A program made the translations under genes and the position numbers. The notes beneath the pieces are model-generated. The model ran no database searches. It was not told where the DNA came from and saw only the letters and a list, made by a program, of their open reading frames with translations. A DNA stretch of 64,000 nucleotides from Karstenula rhodostoma CBS 690.94 (lineage: Eukaryota; Ascomycota; Dothideomycetes; Pleosporales; Didymosphaeriaceae). Numbering within the stretch: the stretch's first letter is position 1; every line of letters begins with the position of its first letter. The stretch is taken from positions 1,143,375-1,207,374 of the forward strand of contig MU001505.1 of assembly GCA_010093485.1 (NCBI GenBank), written 5' to 3'. Shown here piece by piece: positions 45,714-54,855 of this stretch.

Positions 45714-47430
45714 CTAGATTCCGAATTGGCTTTCCACCTCTCTTCTCCTTTGCTCTCTCTCCAACTCTTGTCTCCGCTTTTCCGCCTCTTCAGTGATCCC
45801 CTTCTCGCCCTTGAGACGCTGCCGCTCTTCGTACGCTGCCCTACTCTTCATAATCCGATGTACGATCTCGCCTGCGTTCACGTTCTGGAAGTTGTGGTTT
45901 GCGATCTCCCGGTAGATGTTGAGCTGTTTAGCTGGGGCATAAGTGTCATAGGAAAGCGGCATGAAGGATGTTATTCCATGGTAGACGGCGACCGGTGTAC
46001 CGTAGGGCATAGTAGTCAGGAAAGCTTTCGACAGCGAAAAGGGCGAACCGAAGACAACTGCATCAATGTACTGCATCGTTGTTAGTCACATGGCGCGAAA
46101 TCGAGTAGTTGTTACGCACCTTGCATTGCAGAACACACAATCCACGCTCGAAGATGTTCATGATGGGGTAGTTGATGCCTTTCCAGGTGTTGATGACCTC
46201 GTCGTCGTGGATGCCAGCAACTAGGAAACTTGGACCGTAGTCCCCCCCATGCTGGTCTATGCGTTGCTGTCGGGCCTCATCGGTGTACCATCCTCGCTCT
46301 TTGGCAAGATCCTCCTCCGTCTGGGTAACGATGCGCAGGAATTCGATGTGTCCAGAGGAGAACAGATCCCAGCCACCATCGACGTATACGATTCTCTGGC
46401 CTGGGCGGACGCCCTTCCCTTGTACGAGCTGGCGGAACTTTCCTTTCTCTTCCTTGACAGCATGATGGTGCGAGTTGACATTTGAGTCTGCACGAGAAGC
46501 ACCCGGTCGCTGGGGGTCTGCGGACGAGCTCTGCGTGGTGCGCCTATACTTGGCCGGCCTAGAAGCATGCCAGTACCACACGTCGCACCCCGGCGCCAGA
46601 CCCGTGGCGTCCGTCGCATAGTCCTTGATTCGTTGCAGCATCGCCGCTCCCGTTTCTTTGCGCTCGTCTTCACCACCAGGGCCTTCTTCGCCAGCCAGCC
46701 TCTTCTCTAGCGACTGTATAAAGTGCGTCTTGGTGCATAACAGCATGCGGCCGACGAGATCCGTTGTTGAGATGCCCGGCGTTCGCTTGACGACCTTGAA
46801 GCGCCCGGCTGCCTTGACATAGCGGTAGCAGTCCTGACCGCTGCTGTCGGACGTGATGTCATCGCCGTGGACGACATCCCAGCAACCGTAGTGGGTAATC
46901 CAGGGCAAGGAGGTGACATAGGGAGCTTTGGGGATGGCGCGGGTGGCCCAGCGGCAGGCCTCGACGGCCGTGATACTTTGCACAAGTCAGCTAACGAGGG
47001 CTGGTTTCTTCATGGTAATGGAGAGTTTACCGCTCATCCAAACGCATCACCGTAGGACCCTTGTTCTCGAGGATGGCTTCGTCTGAATGGACGCCGACGA
47101 GGAGCTCGGTGCCCAGTTGGCGGGCCTGCAGCATGGCACCAGCATGACCTGGGAGCGTGTTTTAGCCATGTCTCTGGTTGCAGACGCGGTTTGCGCACCA
47201 TGGTGAGTGAAGTCGAAGCAGCCGTCGACCCAGATGCGGCCCTTGTCGACTTCGACGTCTTGCTGCGGGTCCACAGGCCACTGTCCCTCGGAGGGGATCC
47301 ATTCGCCCTGTGCATCTCGGTCAACAGGCTGCACGGGGAGGGCGCTGGGGTGTACGGACCTTTGCGCTCTGTCTGCGTAACATGGCGGGGTCGGTCTGCG
47401 GGGTAGGTACTGCGAGACGAGACGAGGCAC
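45714..47430 (-). CDS. ECT1: Ethanolamine-phosphate cytidylyltransferase (start unresolved)
   Basis: Four exons: first exon ending at 47199, then 47147-47031, 46975-46120 and 46070-45714. Introns are 51, 55 and 49 bp. The protein makes CDP-ethanolamine from CTP and phosphoethanolamine, the middle step of the Kennedy route to phosphatidylethanolamine. Two nucleotidyltransferase domains are present. The first has IWVDGCFDFTHHGHAGAM with the HxGH motif. The RTPGISTTDLVGRM signature follows it. The second opens YVDGGWDLFSSGHIEFL. A charged helix (KRRQELEREQRRREVESQ) ends the protein. The frame before the conserved part has no ATG: the longest version starts with GTG at 47430. Either an upstream exon carries the start, or the start is non-AUG, so the 5' end given is only the limit of the open frame. 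Confidence 0.88.
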
Positions 47431-48484
47431 CAGGCGACAGCACCGAGGAGCAATCAGAATCAGGATTCGCGCGACGCAGTGAGGACGCAGTGAGGTCGCA
47501 GGTCACAGGTGCAGGGCGAGAGGGCTTGACCGCCCCGGGTCCGAGGTTGGTTGAAGCGTACGCGCACGCGCACGCGCATCTCTGCTAGCGACGCTGCACG
47601 TGGAGATGAATGTCTTGGTACGGCTGGCTCTTGTGGGATTGTGAGCTTACCTAACCTTGTCTATCCACTCATAACGCTTCCTTTTGTATCACTTTTGGAC
47701 GGCAGTCCATATTTGTCTATCACTTTACGGGACACTGCTTTGTAGTTTGAGTCAACAATCAGAAAACCATCACTTTTGGACGGCAGTCCATATTTGTCTA
47801 TCACTTTACGGGACACTGCTTTGTAGTTGGAGTCAACAATCAGAAAACGACAAAACGATGGGATTGTGAACACAAAGACGGGATATAAGCTAAGGCCTTT
47901 GCCAGTCAGATATAGAATAGTTCATCCTAGAGTAACTTGGGCTACTATACAAGTTTATAATCTTGCTCTACAACTGTGTCGCCGGGGTTCACCTTCCCGT
48001 GAGTGGCCTGGGCTCCTCTAGGAGAGATGCGAGAGATAGGTAATAATGGCTCCGCGAACGAGAGCGACAGGGTCCCCAGCCCAGGGCGTCGCGGACCGAC
48101 TCAGCAGCGCTTGTTCCTGCATCCGACCGGGGCCGTGGCTGTCCCTGAGCACTGAGCAGCCCGTAATAGCGTGTAGGTAAAGGTACATGCGTGCGCGGTG
48201 CCTGAGCCTTGAGGCGGCCTTCGCACACGCGATACCCCGTCCCCGTGTGCATGTCCGACGACTCCCTGCTGCAACGGTCGCCTCGCATGTCGCACACCGC
48301 CGCTCCGCGCTCTCCATAACCCTCCCTCCCTCTCTGCATTCCCCCCGCCGCATTCCCGCCAGCGGCCAGTTCAATGGTGGTGTCAGTGTCAGTGTCAGCG
48401 TCAGCGGTACCCATCATTTAGGTAGCATTAGCCCCTGATCGATTGATCGTCTCCCGCCGGCTGGGTCTAGAGGATTAGGCCAGC
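47431..48484. promoter_or_regulatory. Divergent upstream region between ECT1 and the Rgl1-like gene
   Basis: About 1 kb that must hold both promoters and the unresolved 5' exon of ECT1, if there is one. It also contains an alternating cg/ca tract (about 47560-47580), the 81-bp tandem duplication and a short gtgtca repeat near 48375-48405. The 250 bases before 48484 are C/T-rich, as in many fungal promoters and leaders. Confidence 0.55.
47688..47849. repeat. 81-bp tandem duplication (two copies)
   Basis: Two adjacent copies of an 81-bp unit differ at about one interior base. The unit is 27 codons long. On the minus strand each reads DGFLIVDSNYKAVSRK followed by VIDKYGLPSKS, so the duplication is in frame. 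The unit belongs to the same dispersed family as 20352-20445 and 29832-29880. It lies between two divergent genes, with no surrounding gene to which it could belong. Confidence 0.9.
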
Positions 48485-50105
48485 ATGGCGGAAGAGCCGT
48501 CCGCAGCCCAGCAGAGCATCTTCTCTCGCAGGCCCTCTTTTTTCGGCGGAAAGCACAAGCACAACCCGCCCAAGACTCCCGCCGCCTCGCTCCAGCTGCC
48601 ACCGCCCACGCGCGCCGCCGCCTCGCCGCCCACCATCAATCTCCCCCCCGTGTCCCCCATCGGCGACGCGGATGCCCTGCTCCCCATCCACTACGAGTTC
48701 CCGCCGAAGCACCCCTCGACGCCGCCCCGCCGCAAGCACGCTTCGCGCCATAGCATCTCGTCGACACTAGGAGAGATTGGTACCACGCTGCAGCGGTCAC
48801 GAAGCGCGAGCCTGCGAACAAACGACTCGAGCGGCACCACGAGCAACGCTTCCACGTCGCGCACGTCCTCGCACAAGAGGACGCCCTCCGCCAACCTGGC
48901 CACCTCCCTGTCCCCCGAGAAGCCTTCCTCCCAGCCTACCAATGCCGCCGCCCCACGCCCCGCCCTGTCCATTTCGACCTTCTCGCGCAGTACAAAGCAG
49001 CACTCGTCGGAAAATGTGAGGCCAGATACCGCCGTGGGGGCGACCAGCCGGCAGGGACACGACAAGGAGCCGTTGTCGACAGTGGACAAGCCCAAGACGC
49101 CCTTTGGCCGCGCCAGATTTCCGTCAAATAGCAACGATCCTCCGCCCTTGCGCCGCCAGGACACCGGCACATATGGGAGCAGCACCATGAATTACAATGC
49201 GGGTGGACTGGGCCCCGCGGCGCCGATACCGCTACCCACGGGCGCAAACCCGAACATCATATTCCAGCATATACAGGAGATGGCTTCGAAACGCATCTCA
49301 ACTCTAGACTATCTCCGAAAAGCGTATGCTGCCCCTCCTACCACCCAACCCATGGCTAACTGATGTCAGACACGAGGGCCGCATATACTGGTTCAACACG
49401 CTTCTCTTCTCCCGTACTGACCTCACGCGCCTCCCCTCCTTCACGCCCCGCAACCTCGCCCGCCGTGCAACACACTACCTCCTCCTCGGCTTCTCCCTCC
49501 CCACCATCCTCGACCTCAACTCCTCCAATCCTACCGACTACCTCAAAGCCCTCCTCTCCCTGCTCATGGAATTCGAACAATACCAGAGTATACACCCGGC
49601 CGATGGTTCTACGCCCAGTATTGGCCGGGGAAGAATACCAGGCATGCAGATGTTCAAGCGGGTGAATGCCAGCGTAGGCGGCAAGGGCAGGAGAAGCAGC
49701 TCCGCAGCAGGCAACGACTTTGCTGGTCTGAACTTCAACGAGCCGACAACAGGCATGGATTCGCCGCCTGAGAACGACCTGCTGTTACCAAACGAGTCGT
49801 ATCTGTACCTCCAGACGCCGAGTTTGCCGTTCGATCCAGACTTTTTCAGCACGTTTGCGACACTCTGCGACGTGCTGATCGACTGCTACACGAAAATCTT
49901 GAGCCTGCTAAGCACGCCCGAAAGTATCGTGCTTGCGGGCGGCGGCGTCCCCAGCACCGTGGGCGAGCTGTTCAACAAAGCAGATGCGAAGGTGCGGAAA
50001 GTCATACTGGCGGGCGTAGTAAGAGAATTTGAAGAAGGCTGCCGCGGCGGCGTGCGAGCCGAAGTCGGCGGCGTGGGTAAAGTGGTGCTTGGTGGGCTGA
50101 TGTGA
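48485..50105 (+). CDS. Conserved fungal protein resembling Rgl1/YPL066W
   Basis: Two exons (48485-49323, 49370-50105) give 524 residues. The 46-bp intron has a GTATGC donor, a GCTAAC branch point and a ATGTCAG acceptor, and restores YLRKAHEGRIYWFNTL. The N-terminal 250 residues are Ser/Pro/Arg-rich and disordered. The conserved part starts at NIIFQHIQEMASKRISTLDYL, continues through NTLLFSRTDLTRLPSF and RATHYLLLGFSLPTILDL, then FDPDFFSTFATLCDVLIDCYTKIL, and ends in VVREFEEG...GKVVLGGLM. From memory this pattern belongs to a fungal family related to yeast Rgl1/YPL066W, a regulator of Rho1 signalling; no catalytic motif is visible. I am fairly sure of the gene model and less sure of the function. 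Confidence 0.82.
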
Positions 50106-50865
50106 GCGCTTTTCCTGGGCGACATTTGTGATGACGGTTATGACAGCATGATATCCGGGTGTGCATTGTACAAGGCGTTTTTTACTGCCACTTTTCTACA
50201 TGTGTAGAATCGGCATGTTCGGCTAGCGCTCTTGCAAGCAAGTGAGCGAGCTGCAACTGATTGAGTTCTCTATCAAAGATCAGGCCTAAGAAAATGGGCT
50301 GTTCAATTTGCTTATTTTGCGCCCTCTGAGCATTGTTGAATGCTGCAGTTGAGGAGCGATGTACAGCAAAGTGTGGAACTCCCTTAATATGCATCTGACT
50401 GGGGTTAATTGTCACTATGATTGGAGATTGAGAGGACACACGATTGAGTCTTATGATTAGGCCGGTGGGGTTGATATTGGATGTGAAACATCAAATGGCT
50501 TGCCAGTTTCTGGCCTTACAAGCTGGGGAAAGCCGCGAAACCTCCGCCACAACTGCCTCTTTAGGCAGTTTTTCGAAGCCATCAAATGTGGTGGTCGAAC
50601 TCGATGTCTTCCACTGTTTTTACTAGCGTCGTGAAGTTGGAGACAGACGCGAGGGGTGCTCTTACCTAATTGGCCAACTGCACGAGCCACCTTTTTCTCG
50701 AAAGCTCAACCACAATCGATTGCGCCCACCACACCACGTCAACCCACCAAACTCACCCTCGCGACGTCAATACTTCAGTATTCCAACCGTCGAATTATCC
50801 AGACAATTCGCACCAGCCCCTAATCGAGTTCATATTTCTAAAAAGGCGAGAAAGAGCCAGGGAAA
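50106..50865. other. Intergenic with a possible gene relic
   Basis: On the minus strand from about 50600 to 50182 there are protein-like pieces separated by a stop (KLPKEAVVAEVSRLSPACKA, then SPIIVTINPSQ and PHFAVHRSS). They loosely recall BTB-domain proteins, but the match is too weak to call. The last 250 bases form the leader and promoter of the acetyltransferase gene. Confidence 0.45.
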
Positions 50866-51793
50866 ATGGATATTCGTGTGTTGAAGCCGGACGACATTCC
50901 GCACGTGCAGTTGGCGAACATCACGAACCTGCCCGAGAACTACTTCTGTAAATACTACCTTTACCATGCAATGAGCTGGCCGCAACTGAGCTATGTGGCT
51001 GTAGATGTAAGTTATACCTTCTCTGCTATTCTTGCTTGCCTGCCTACCTGCTATCAACAACCATGGACCACCAATGTGTATGCGGAAGGCACCAAATCAT
51101 CTTTGTGATTGGTCACAACTGGGCCTTGATGAAGCTGACCGCTGGCGCGGCATTCCGTGGGACAGGTTGCAGAATGATGGCTGACACTCCACGCCTCGCA
51201 CCACGATCTTCTCAGTTTCCTCTTTTTCTGGAGCAAACCCCACTAGTGCTTTTGGCTGATAGTGACAGGTTTCTCGTCCTCCAAAGACTCCTTACGATCC
51301 CCCAAAGATTGTCGGCTACGTGCTGGCTAAGATGGAGGAAGACCCCTCCGATGGCATTCCCCACGGTCACATCACTTCTCTCTCCGTGATGCGCACGCAC
51401 AGGCGTCTCGGACTGGCCGAAAAGCTGATGCGCCAGTCCCAGCGCGCCATGGCAGAGACTTTCGCTGCGCACTACGTCTCCCTGCACGTGCGTGTCTCCA
51501 ACCAGGCCGCGCTCCACCTGTACAGGGACACGCTGGGCTTCAAGGTCGACAAGATCGAGGAGAAGTACTATGCCGATGGTGAGAATGCGTACAGCATGCG
51601 GATGGACTTGAGCGATCTGAAGGCGCAGTTCAGGTTGAAGGAGGATGGCGAGGAAAGCGCTGGAAAGGATGAAGGTGGCGCGGTGGGCGATGAGAAGGGA
51701 GAGCCCGAGAAGGAGAAGAAGAGACTAGTCAAGGTGGGGAGGCAGTTGGGTGTGGGAGATCTGGTGGAAAGGAATGAGGCGGCGGCTGCTTGA
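50866..51793 (+). CDS. ARD1: N-terminal acetyltransferase A catalytic subunit
   Basis: Two exons (50866-51006, 51269-51793) give 221 residues. The 262-bp intron (GTAAGT...GACAG) is far longer than any other in the window and joins LSYVAVD to [23 protein letters not shown] without loss. The protein is the Naa10/Ard1 GNAT enzyme: [18 protein letters not shown] at the start, [20 protein letters not shown], the acetyl-CoA-binding RTHRRLGLA (RxxGxA type) and [19 protein letters not shown]. NatA acetylates the N-termini of Ser-, Ala-, Gly- and Thr-starting proteins on the ribosome together with Nat1/Naa15, which is not in this window. The C-terminal tail is Glu/Lys-rich and disordered, as in orthologues. 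Confidence 0.95.
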
Positions 51794-52306
51794 GGCAGTG
51801 GTTCTATTGGAGAGGGATAAGATGAAGTTGGGCGTTTCGCTTAAGAAGTTGATTGACCAGGCACGCCTGACGGAAGCGATAGAGTTTAGACAAGTGCCAA
51901 ATGCACTCGGGGCTATGCAGCAACAGCTGCATGGTCACCGATCAACAGTACTGTGTATGTGTGAATGAGACAATGTATTGTTCATAAGCCTCAAGAGTAT
52001 GAAACACTGTGAACACCAACAAGAGAGAATATTCATAATCGATGGGTCTGCTGCCCTCAATGCTCAAGCTTGCGCCGGGCGCTGGTCGAGCCACGTGATA
52101 CGGCGTTTAGGCTTACACGCCCTTAGCTCCGTTCCTGCGACCCCAAATTTCGACGCGTCGCTCCACTTCATCACAAATGCATTAATCACAAACAACTACC
52201 AGCCTTGAGTCTCCGCCGATCCTGTAGCTATCCAGCAGTTCTTTCCACCGTTACCTCATAGATCAGGACTAAAACTTGGAAATCTCTTCTATCATTGGCA
52301 CATGCG
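51794..52306. other. Intergenic, nothing recognised
   Basis: 3' flank of ARD1 and promoter of the Alba-like gene. No structure or frame of note. Confidence 0.6.
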
Positions 52307-53074
52307 ATGAGCTCCGCACTCTCCTCTTCAGGCGCAGACGGCGTGGGCGACACGACTCTCTTTATTGCAACGGCAGATTCCTACGCCAGTGATGGACCTA
52401 CGCTGCCGATTATTGGAGGCGCAGGAGAGCATTCGGATTGGGTCGCCCCTAACCCAAAAGACCGACCGACAGAAGAAGACGCGACTTCGAGGCCAGCGAA
52501 GAAGCAACGAACGAAGGACCTGACAAAAAATTCAACAGATCTAGAAATCACTTCCAAGAAGCCAAAGGTTAAGGTCGAGGGACTGTACCAACCCTGGACA
52601 TTGCTGCCTGTAGAAGTACTGCAGCAGGTCGAGAAAAGAGTGGGTAGAGATTGGAGAAAAAAGGTCGAGGTGGTGGTGTGGACAAAGAATCAAAATGTAA
52701 AGAGCGGGGTAAATCGCCTCAAGAGCCTGCTTGGCGTCGAAGAAGCTCCTGGGGCTGAGGAGAAGAGTGGGCGTGAGATAAAAGAAAGAACGAACGATAG
52801 GTTGATCGCGATCTCGGCGCACGGCGAAGGTACGACAAAGCTAGTGGGCATCGTGGAGACGACGAAACGGGTTGTTGGGGCCACGAAGGAAGCGACTGAG
52901 GCTAGTGGAGAGACGTGGTTTATGTACATTGTCCTCAGCAGCACGAACGAGAGAGACGTCAGGAACAAGGTGCCGGTGCTGACGGTATGGCTCAGCCCAA
53001 AGTGCATCCCGGAGCTCAAGGTCACTTTTGGGGAGCAGGCGTTCAAGCTCAAGCGCACGAGTGGCGCAGATTGA
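52307..53074 (+). CDS. Alba-like nucleic-acid-binding protein
   Basis: A single-exon gene for 255 residues. The longest frame begins at TTG; the ATG at 52307 is used. Residues 1-90 are acidic then basic (SRPAKKQRTKD, KKPKVKVEG), suggesting a nuclear signal. The C-terminal part has Alba-fold features: an initial basic strand (KVEVVVWTKNQNVKSGVNRLKSLL), then DRLIAISAHGEGTTKLVGIVETTKRVV, the strand-helix unit seen in Alba and RNase P/MRP Rpp20/Rpp25-type subunits, and VPVLTVWLSPKCIPEL. The likely role is RNA binding, perhaps as an RNase P/MRP subunit or a fungal Alba relative. The exact family is not certain from sequence alone. Confidence 0.7.
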   Translation: MSSALSSSGADGVGDTTLFIATADSYASDGPTLPIIGGAGEHSDWVAPNPKDRPTEEDATSRPAKKQRTKDLTKNSTDLEITSKKPKVKVEGLYQPWTLLPVEVLQQVEKRVGRDWRKKVEVVVWTKNQNVKSGVNRLKSLLGVEEAPGAEEKSGREIKERTNDRLIAISAHGEGTTKLVGIVETTKRVVGATKEATEASGETWFMYIVLSSTNERDVRNKVPVLTVWLSPKCIPELKVTFGEQAFKLKRTSGAD

Positions 53075-53107
53075 AGATACACTGCTTCCAGCGATAACAG
53101 GGACTAT

Positions 53108-53668
53108 CTAAGCAACCACCCGCATCTCCTCGACCCACCAAAAGTACCAACTTTGATACCCCCTACTTCTGGCCGTCTGTGACATCGAGACGAGCAATCC
53201 GAAGGTTAGCCGCCCGCTCGCCAACACTTGTGGAAATTCGACACGCGCTTCGGGCCAGAATCGGACACCCCATCCCACCCTGAGATACACCTTATCCAAC
53301 GCTCGTGGTTCTAGCTCGCATACCATTTCAGGATTGCCTTTTGGTGTATAGTACCTATGGTAGTCTGTGGTTTCAGGGGCAAGCTGACCATTCCCGGATG
53401 CAAACATCAGAGCATAGAGAATAGGACTCGACGATACCGGAAAGCGTTCTTGCGGTGTTGCGTCTACACCAAGAGGATACCCCCCAACGTAGGGATATGG
53501 ACTTCCAAAAAGATTCGTGCGCGGTGGGTTGGTCTGCACTTGGCGAAGGGCGGGTTCGCCGTATAATGAAGGAGCCTGTGACGTAGCTGGTGTTGCCCTA
53601 GCAGTGGATGATGTGTCGAACGAAGAGGAACTTTTCATACAAAGGAGCTGGAAAGGCCATTCCTCCAT
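53108..53668 (-). CDS. Hypothetical protein
   Basis: An open frame of 187 codons (the ATG is the second codon of the frame) without recognised domain. The second half is rich in aromatic residues (YLRVGWGVRFWPEARVEF, SWYFWWVEEMRVVA) and the first half in Ser/Pro/Thr. No intron or signal peptide is apparent. It converges on the Alba-like gene with 33 bp between stops. Shorter frames exist on the other strand, so reality rests only on length. It could be a real lineage-specific gene or chance. Confidence 0.35.
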   Translation of the reverse strand: MEEWPFQLLCMKSSSSFDTSSTARATPATSQAPSLYGEPALRQVQTNPPRTNLFGSPYPYVGGYPLGVDATPQERFPVSSSPILYALMFASGNGQLAPETTDYHRYYTPKGNPEMVCELEPRALDKVYLRVGWGVRFWPEARVEFPQVLASGRLTFGLLVSMSQTARSRGYQSWYFWWVEEMRVVA

Positions 53669-53671
53669 CAC

Positions 53672-54007
53672 GAAAACTGGAAGTGGTGGGTGTGCGTACC
53701 ACTTCTAGTGTGAAGGAGTTCTTGTATTTAACAACAGGGGGGTTTCCAGATTTGCCAGTACGGGTCACGAAATTGTCTCGGACACAGAAAACGACACACG
53801 ATATATACGTTAGATGACCGAACTTGTTTTACATGTCCAATGTCCAACAATCAAACTTGCAACCCCCCCCCCCGCGAACAGAAACTCTGCTCGTATGTCC
53901 AGTGAAAAAAACGCTCCACGCATGTGTTTCGTAAAACCCTCCTTCCTCCTGCCTATCTCAAGCCCATACACCACCCCTCAATCCCCGCCCTCTCCACCTC
54001 CTCCCCT
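53672..54007. other. Intergenic with a poly-C run
   Basis: Contains an 11-base C run near 53863-53873. Otherwise nothing recognised. Confidence 0.6.
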
Positions 54008-54394
54008 CTACCTCACAACATTTACCTTCTCCAGCCAATGATAGACATTTTTCTTCCTGATGCTAGCCCCCGATCCCACACCATCATGCCCCAATGCAAC
54101 CGCCAACGCCCCCTGCACCACCCCAGCTGCAGTATCTCGACCAATCCCAACCGGCGATCGGACATCCATTCGTTTAATGAAACTAGGGCTCGCGGCTTTC
54201 CTTTCCAGCGCGTCGCGCACCAAGGCCTCCGATGCGTACGCCATCACGGTGTTGCCTTTCGGCATGCCGATGAAAGGGAGATCGCTTGGAGACGTTGCGC
54301 TCATGAGGACGAAATAGTGCGTTGGGCCGGGGAGGAAGGGGGTAGCTGTGGGGGAGAAAGTGCTTTTGGGGGTTGGGGTGGGCGTGGTGGACAT
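54008..54394 (-). CDS. Small hypothetical protein
   Basis: An open frame of 128 residues from an ATG in good context (gccATGt); the longer frame starts with TTG. The first 25 residues are Thr/Pro/Ser-rich. Then comes a compact part with THYFVLMSATSPSDLPFIGM, a central helix-like EALVRDALERKAASPSF, and GRDTAAGVVQGALAVALGHDG. The C-terminus KKNVYHWLEKVNVV is basic and hydrophobic. No family was recognised. The codon pattern looks coding, and no stop interrupts it. Confidence 0.5.
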   Translation of the reverse strand: MSTTPTPTPKSTFSPTATPFLPGPTHYFVLMSATSPSDLPFIGMPKGNTVMAYASEALVRDALERKAASPSFIKRMDVRSPVGIGRDTAAGVVQGALAVALGHDGVGSGASIRKKNVYHWLEKVNVVR

Positions 54395-54855
54395 GGCGGC
54401 CTCAGATGGTTTATTATTTTGTGAGGGGCAGATGAGGATGAAACTGGGTTCGTTGCTTTGATACAATAAGGAAGTTTAAAAGATGGGGGTGGGCTAGATT
54501 TGCGCATTCGATGTGTAGAGTGCGATGGGGCAATGTTTGGTGTGTGCATTGAGCAAGAGGGTTAGAAGTTTGATGCTTGAGGGATGTATGTATGACGGGA
54601 TAATGCGGCTGTAGGAGTACTTGTGGAGACTCCCGTTGCGTCTTATTTCGAAAAGGTCTTTGGTCGAGGATTCTCGGGTATATTGAACATAGTCAGTACA
54701 GGGATATCTCGGGCTAATTCATACCATGAATGGCCCCTTGAAGCGTATTCCGGACTTGAAAGTCATGAACCATTCACAGAAACCGAACTTATTTGTAGTA
54801 TTAAGTAGTTGTTAATTGATACCAAGTCACCTCCATTCTTTTTTCAATATTAGCG
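54395..54855. other. Intergenic, nothing recognised
   Basis: Short upstream region of the small hypothetical gene and 3' flank of the membrane protein gene. Confidence 0.6.
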
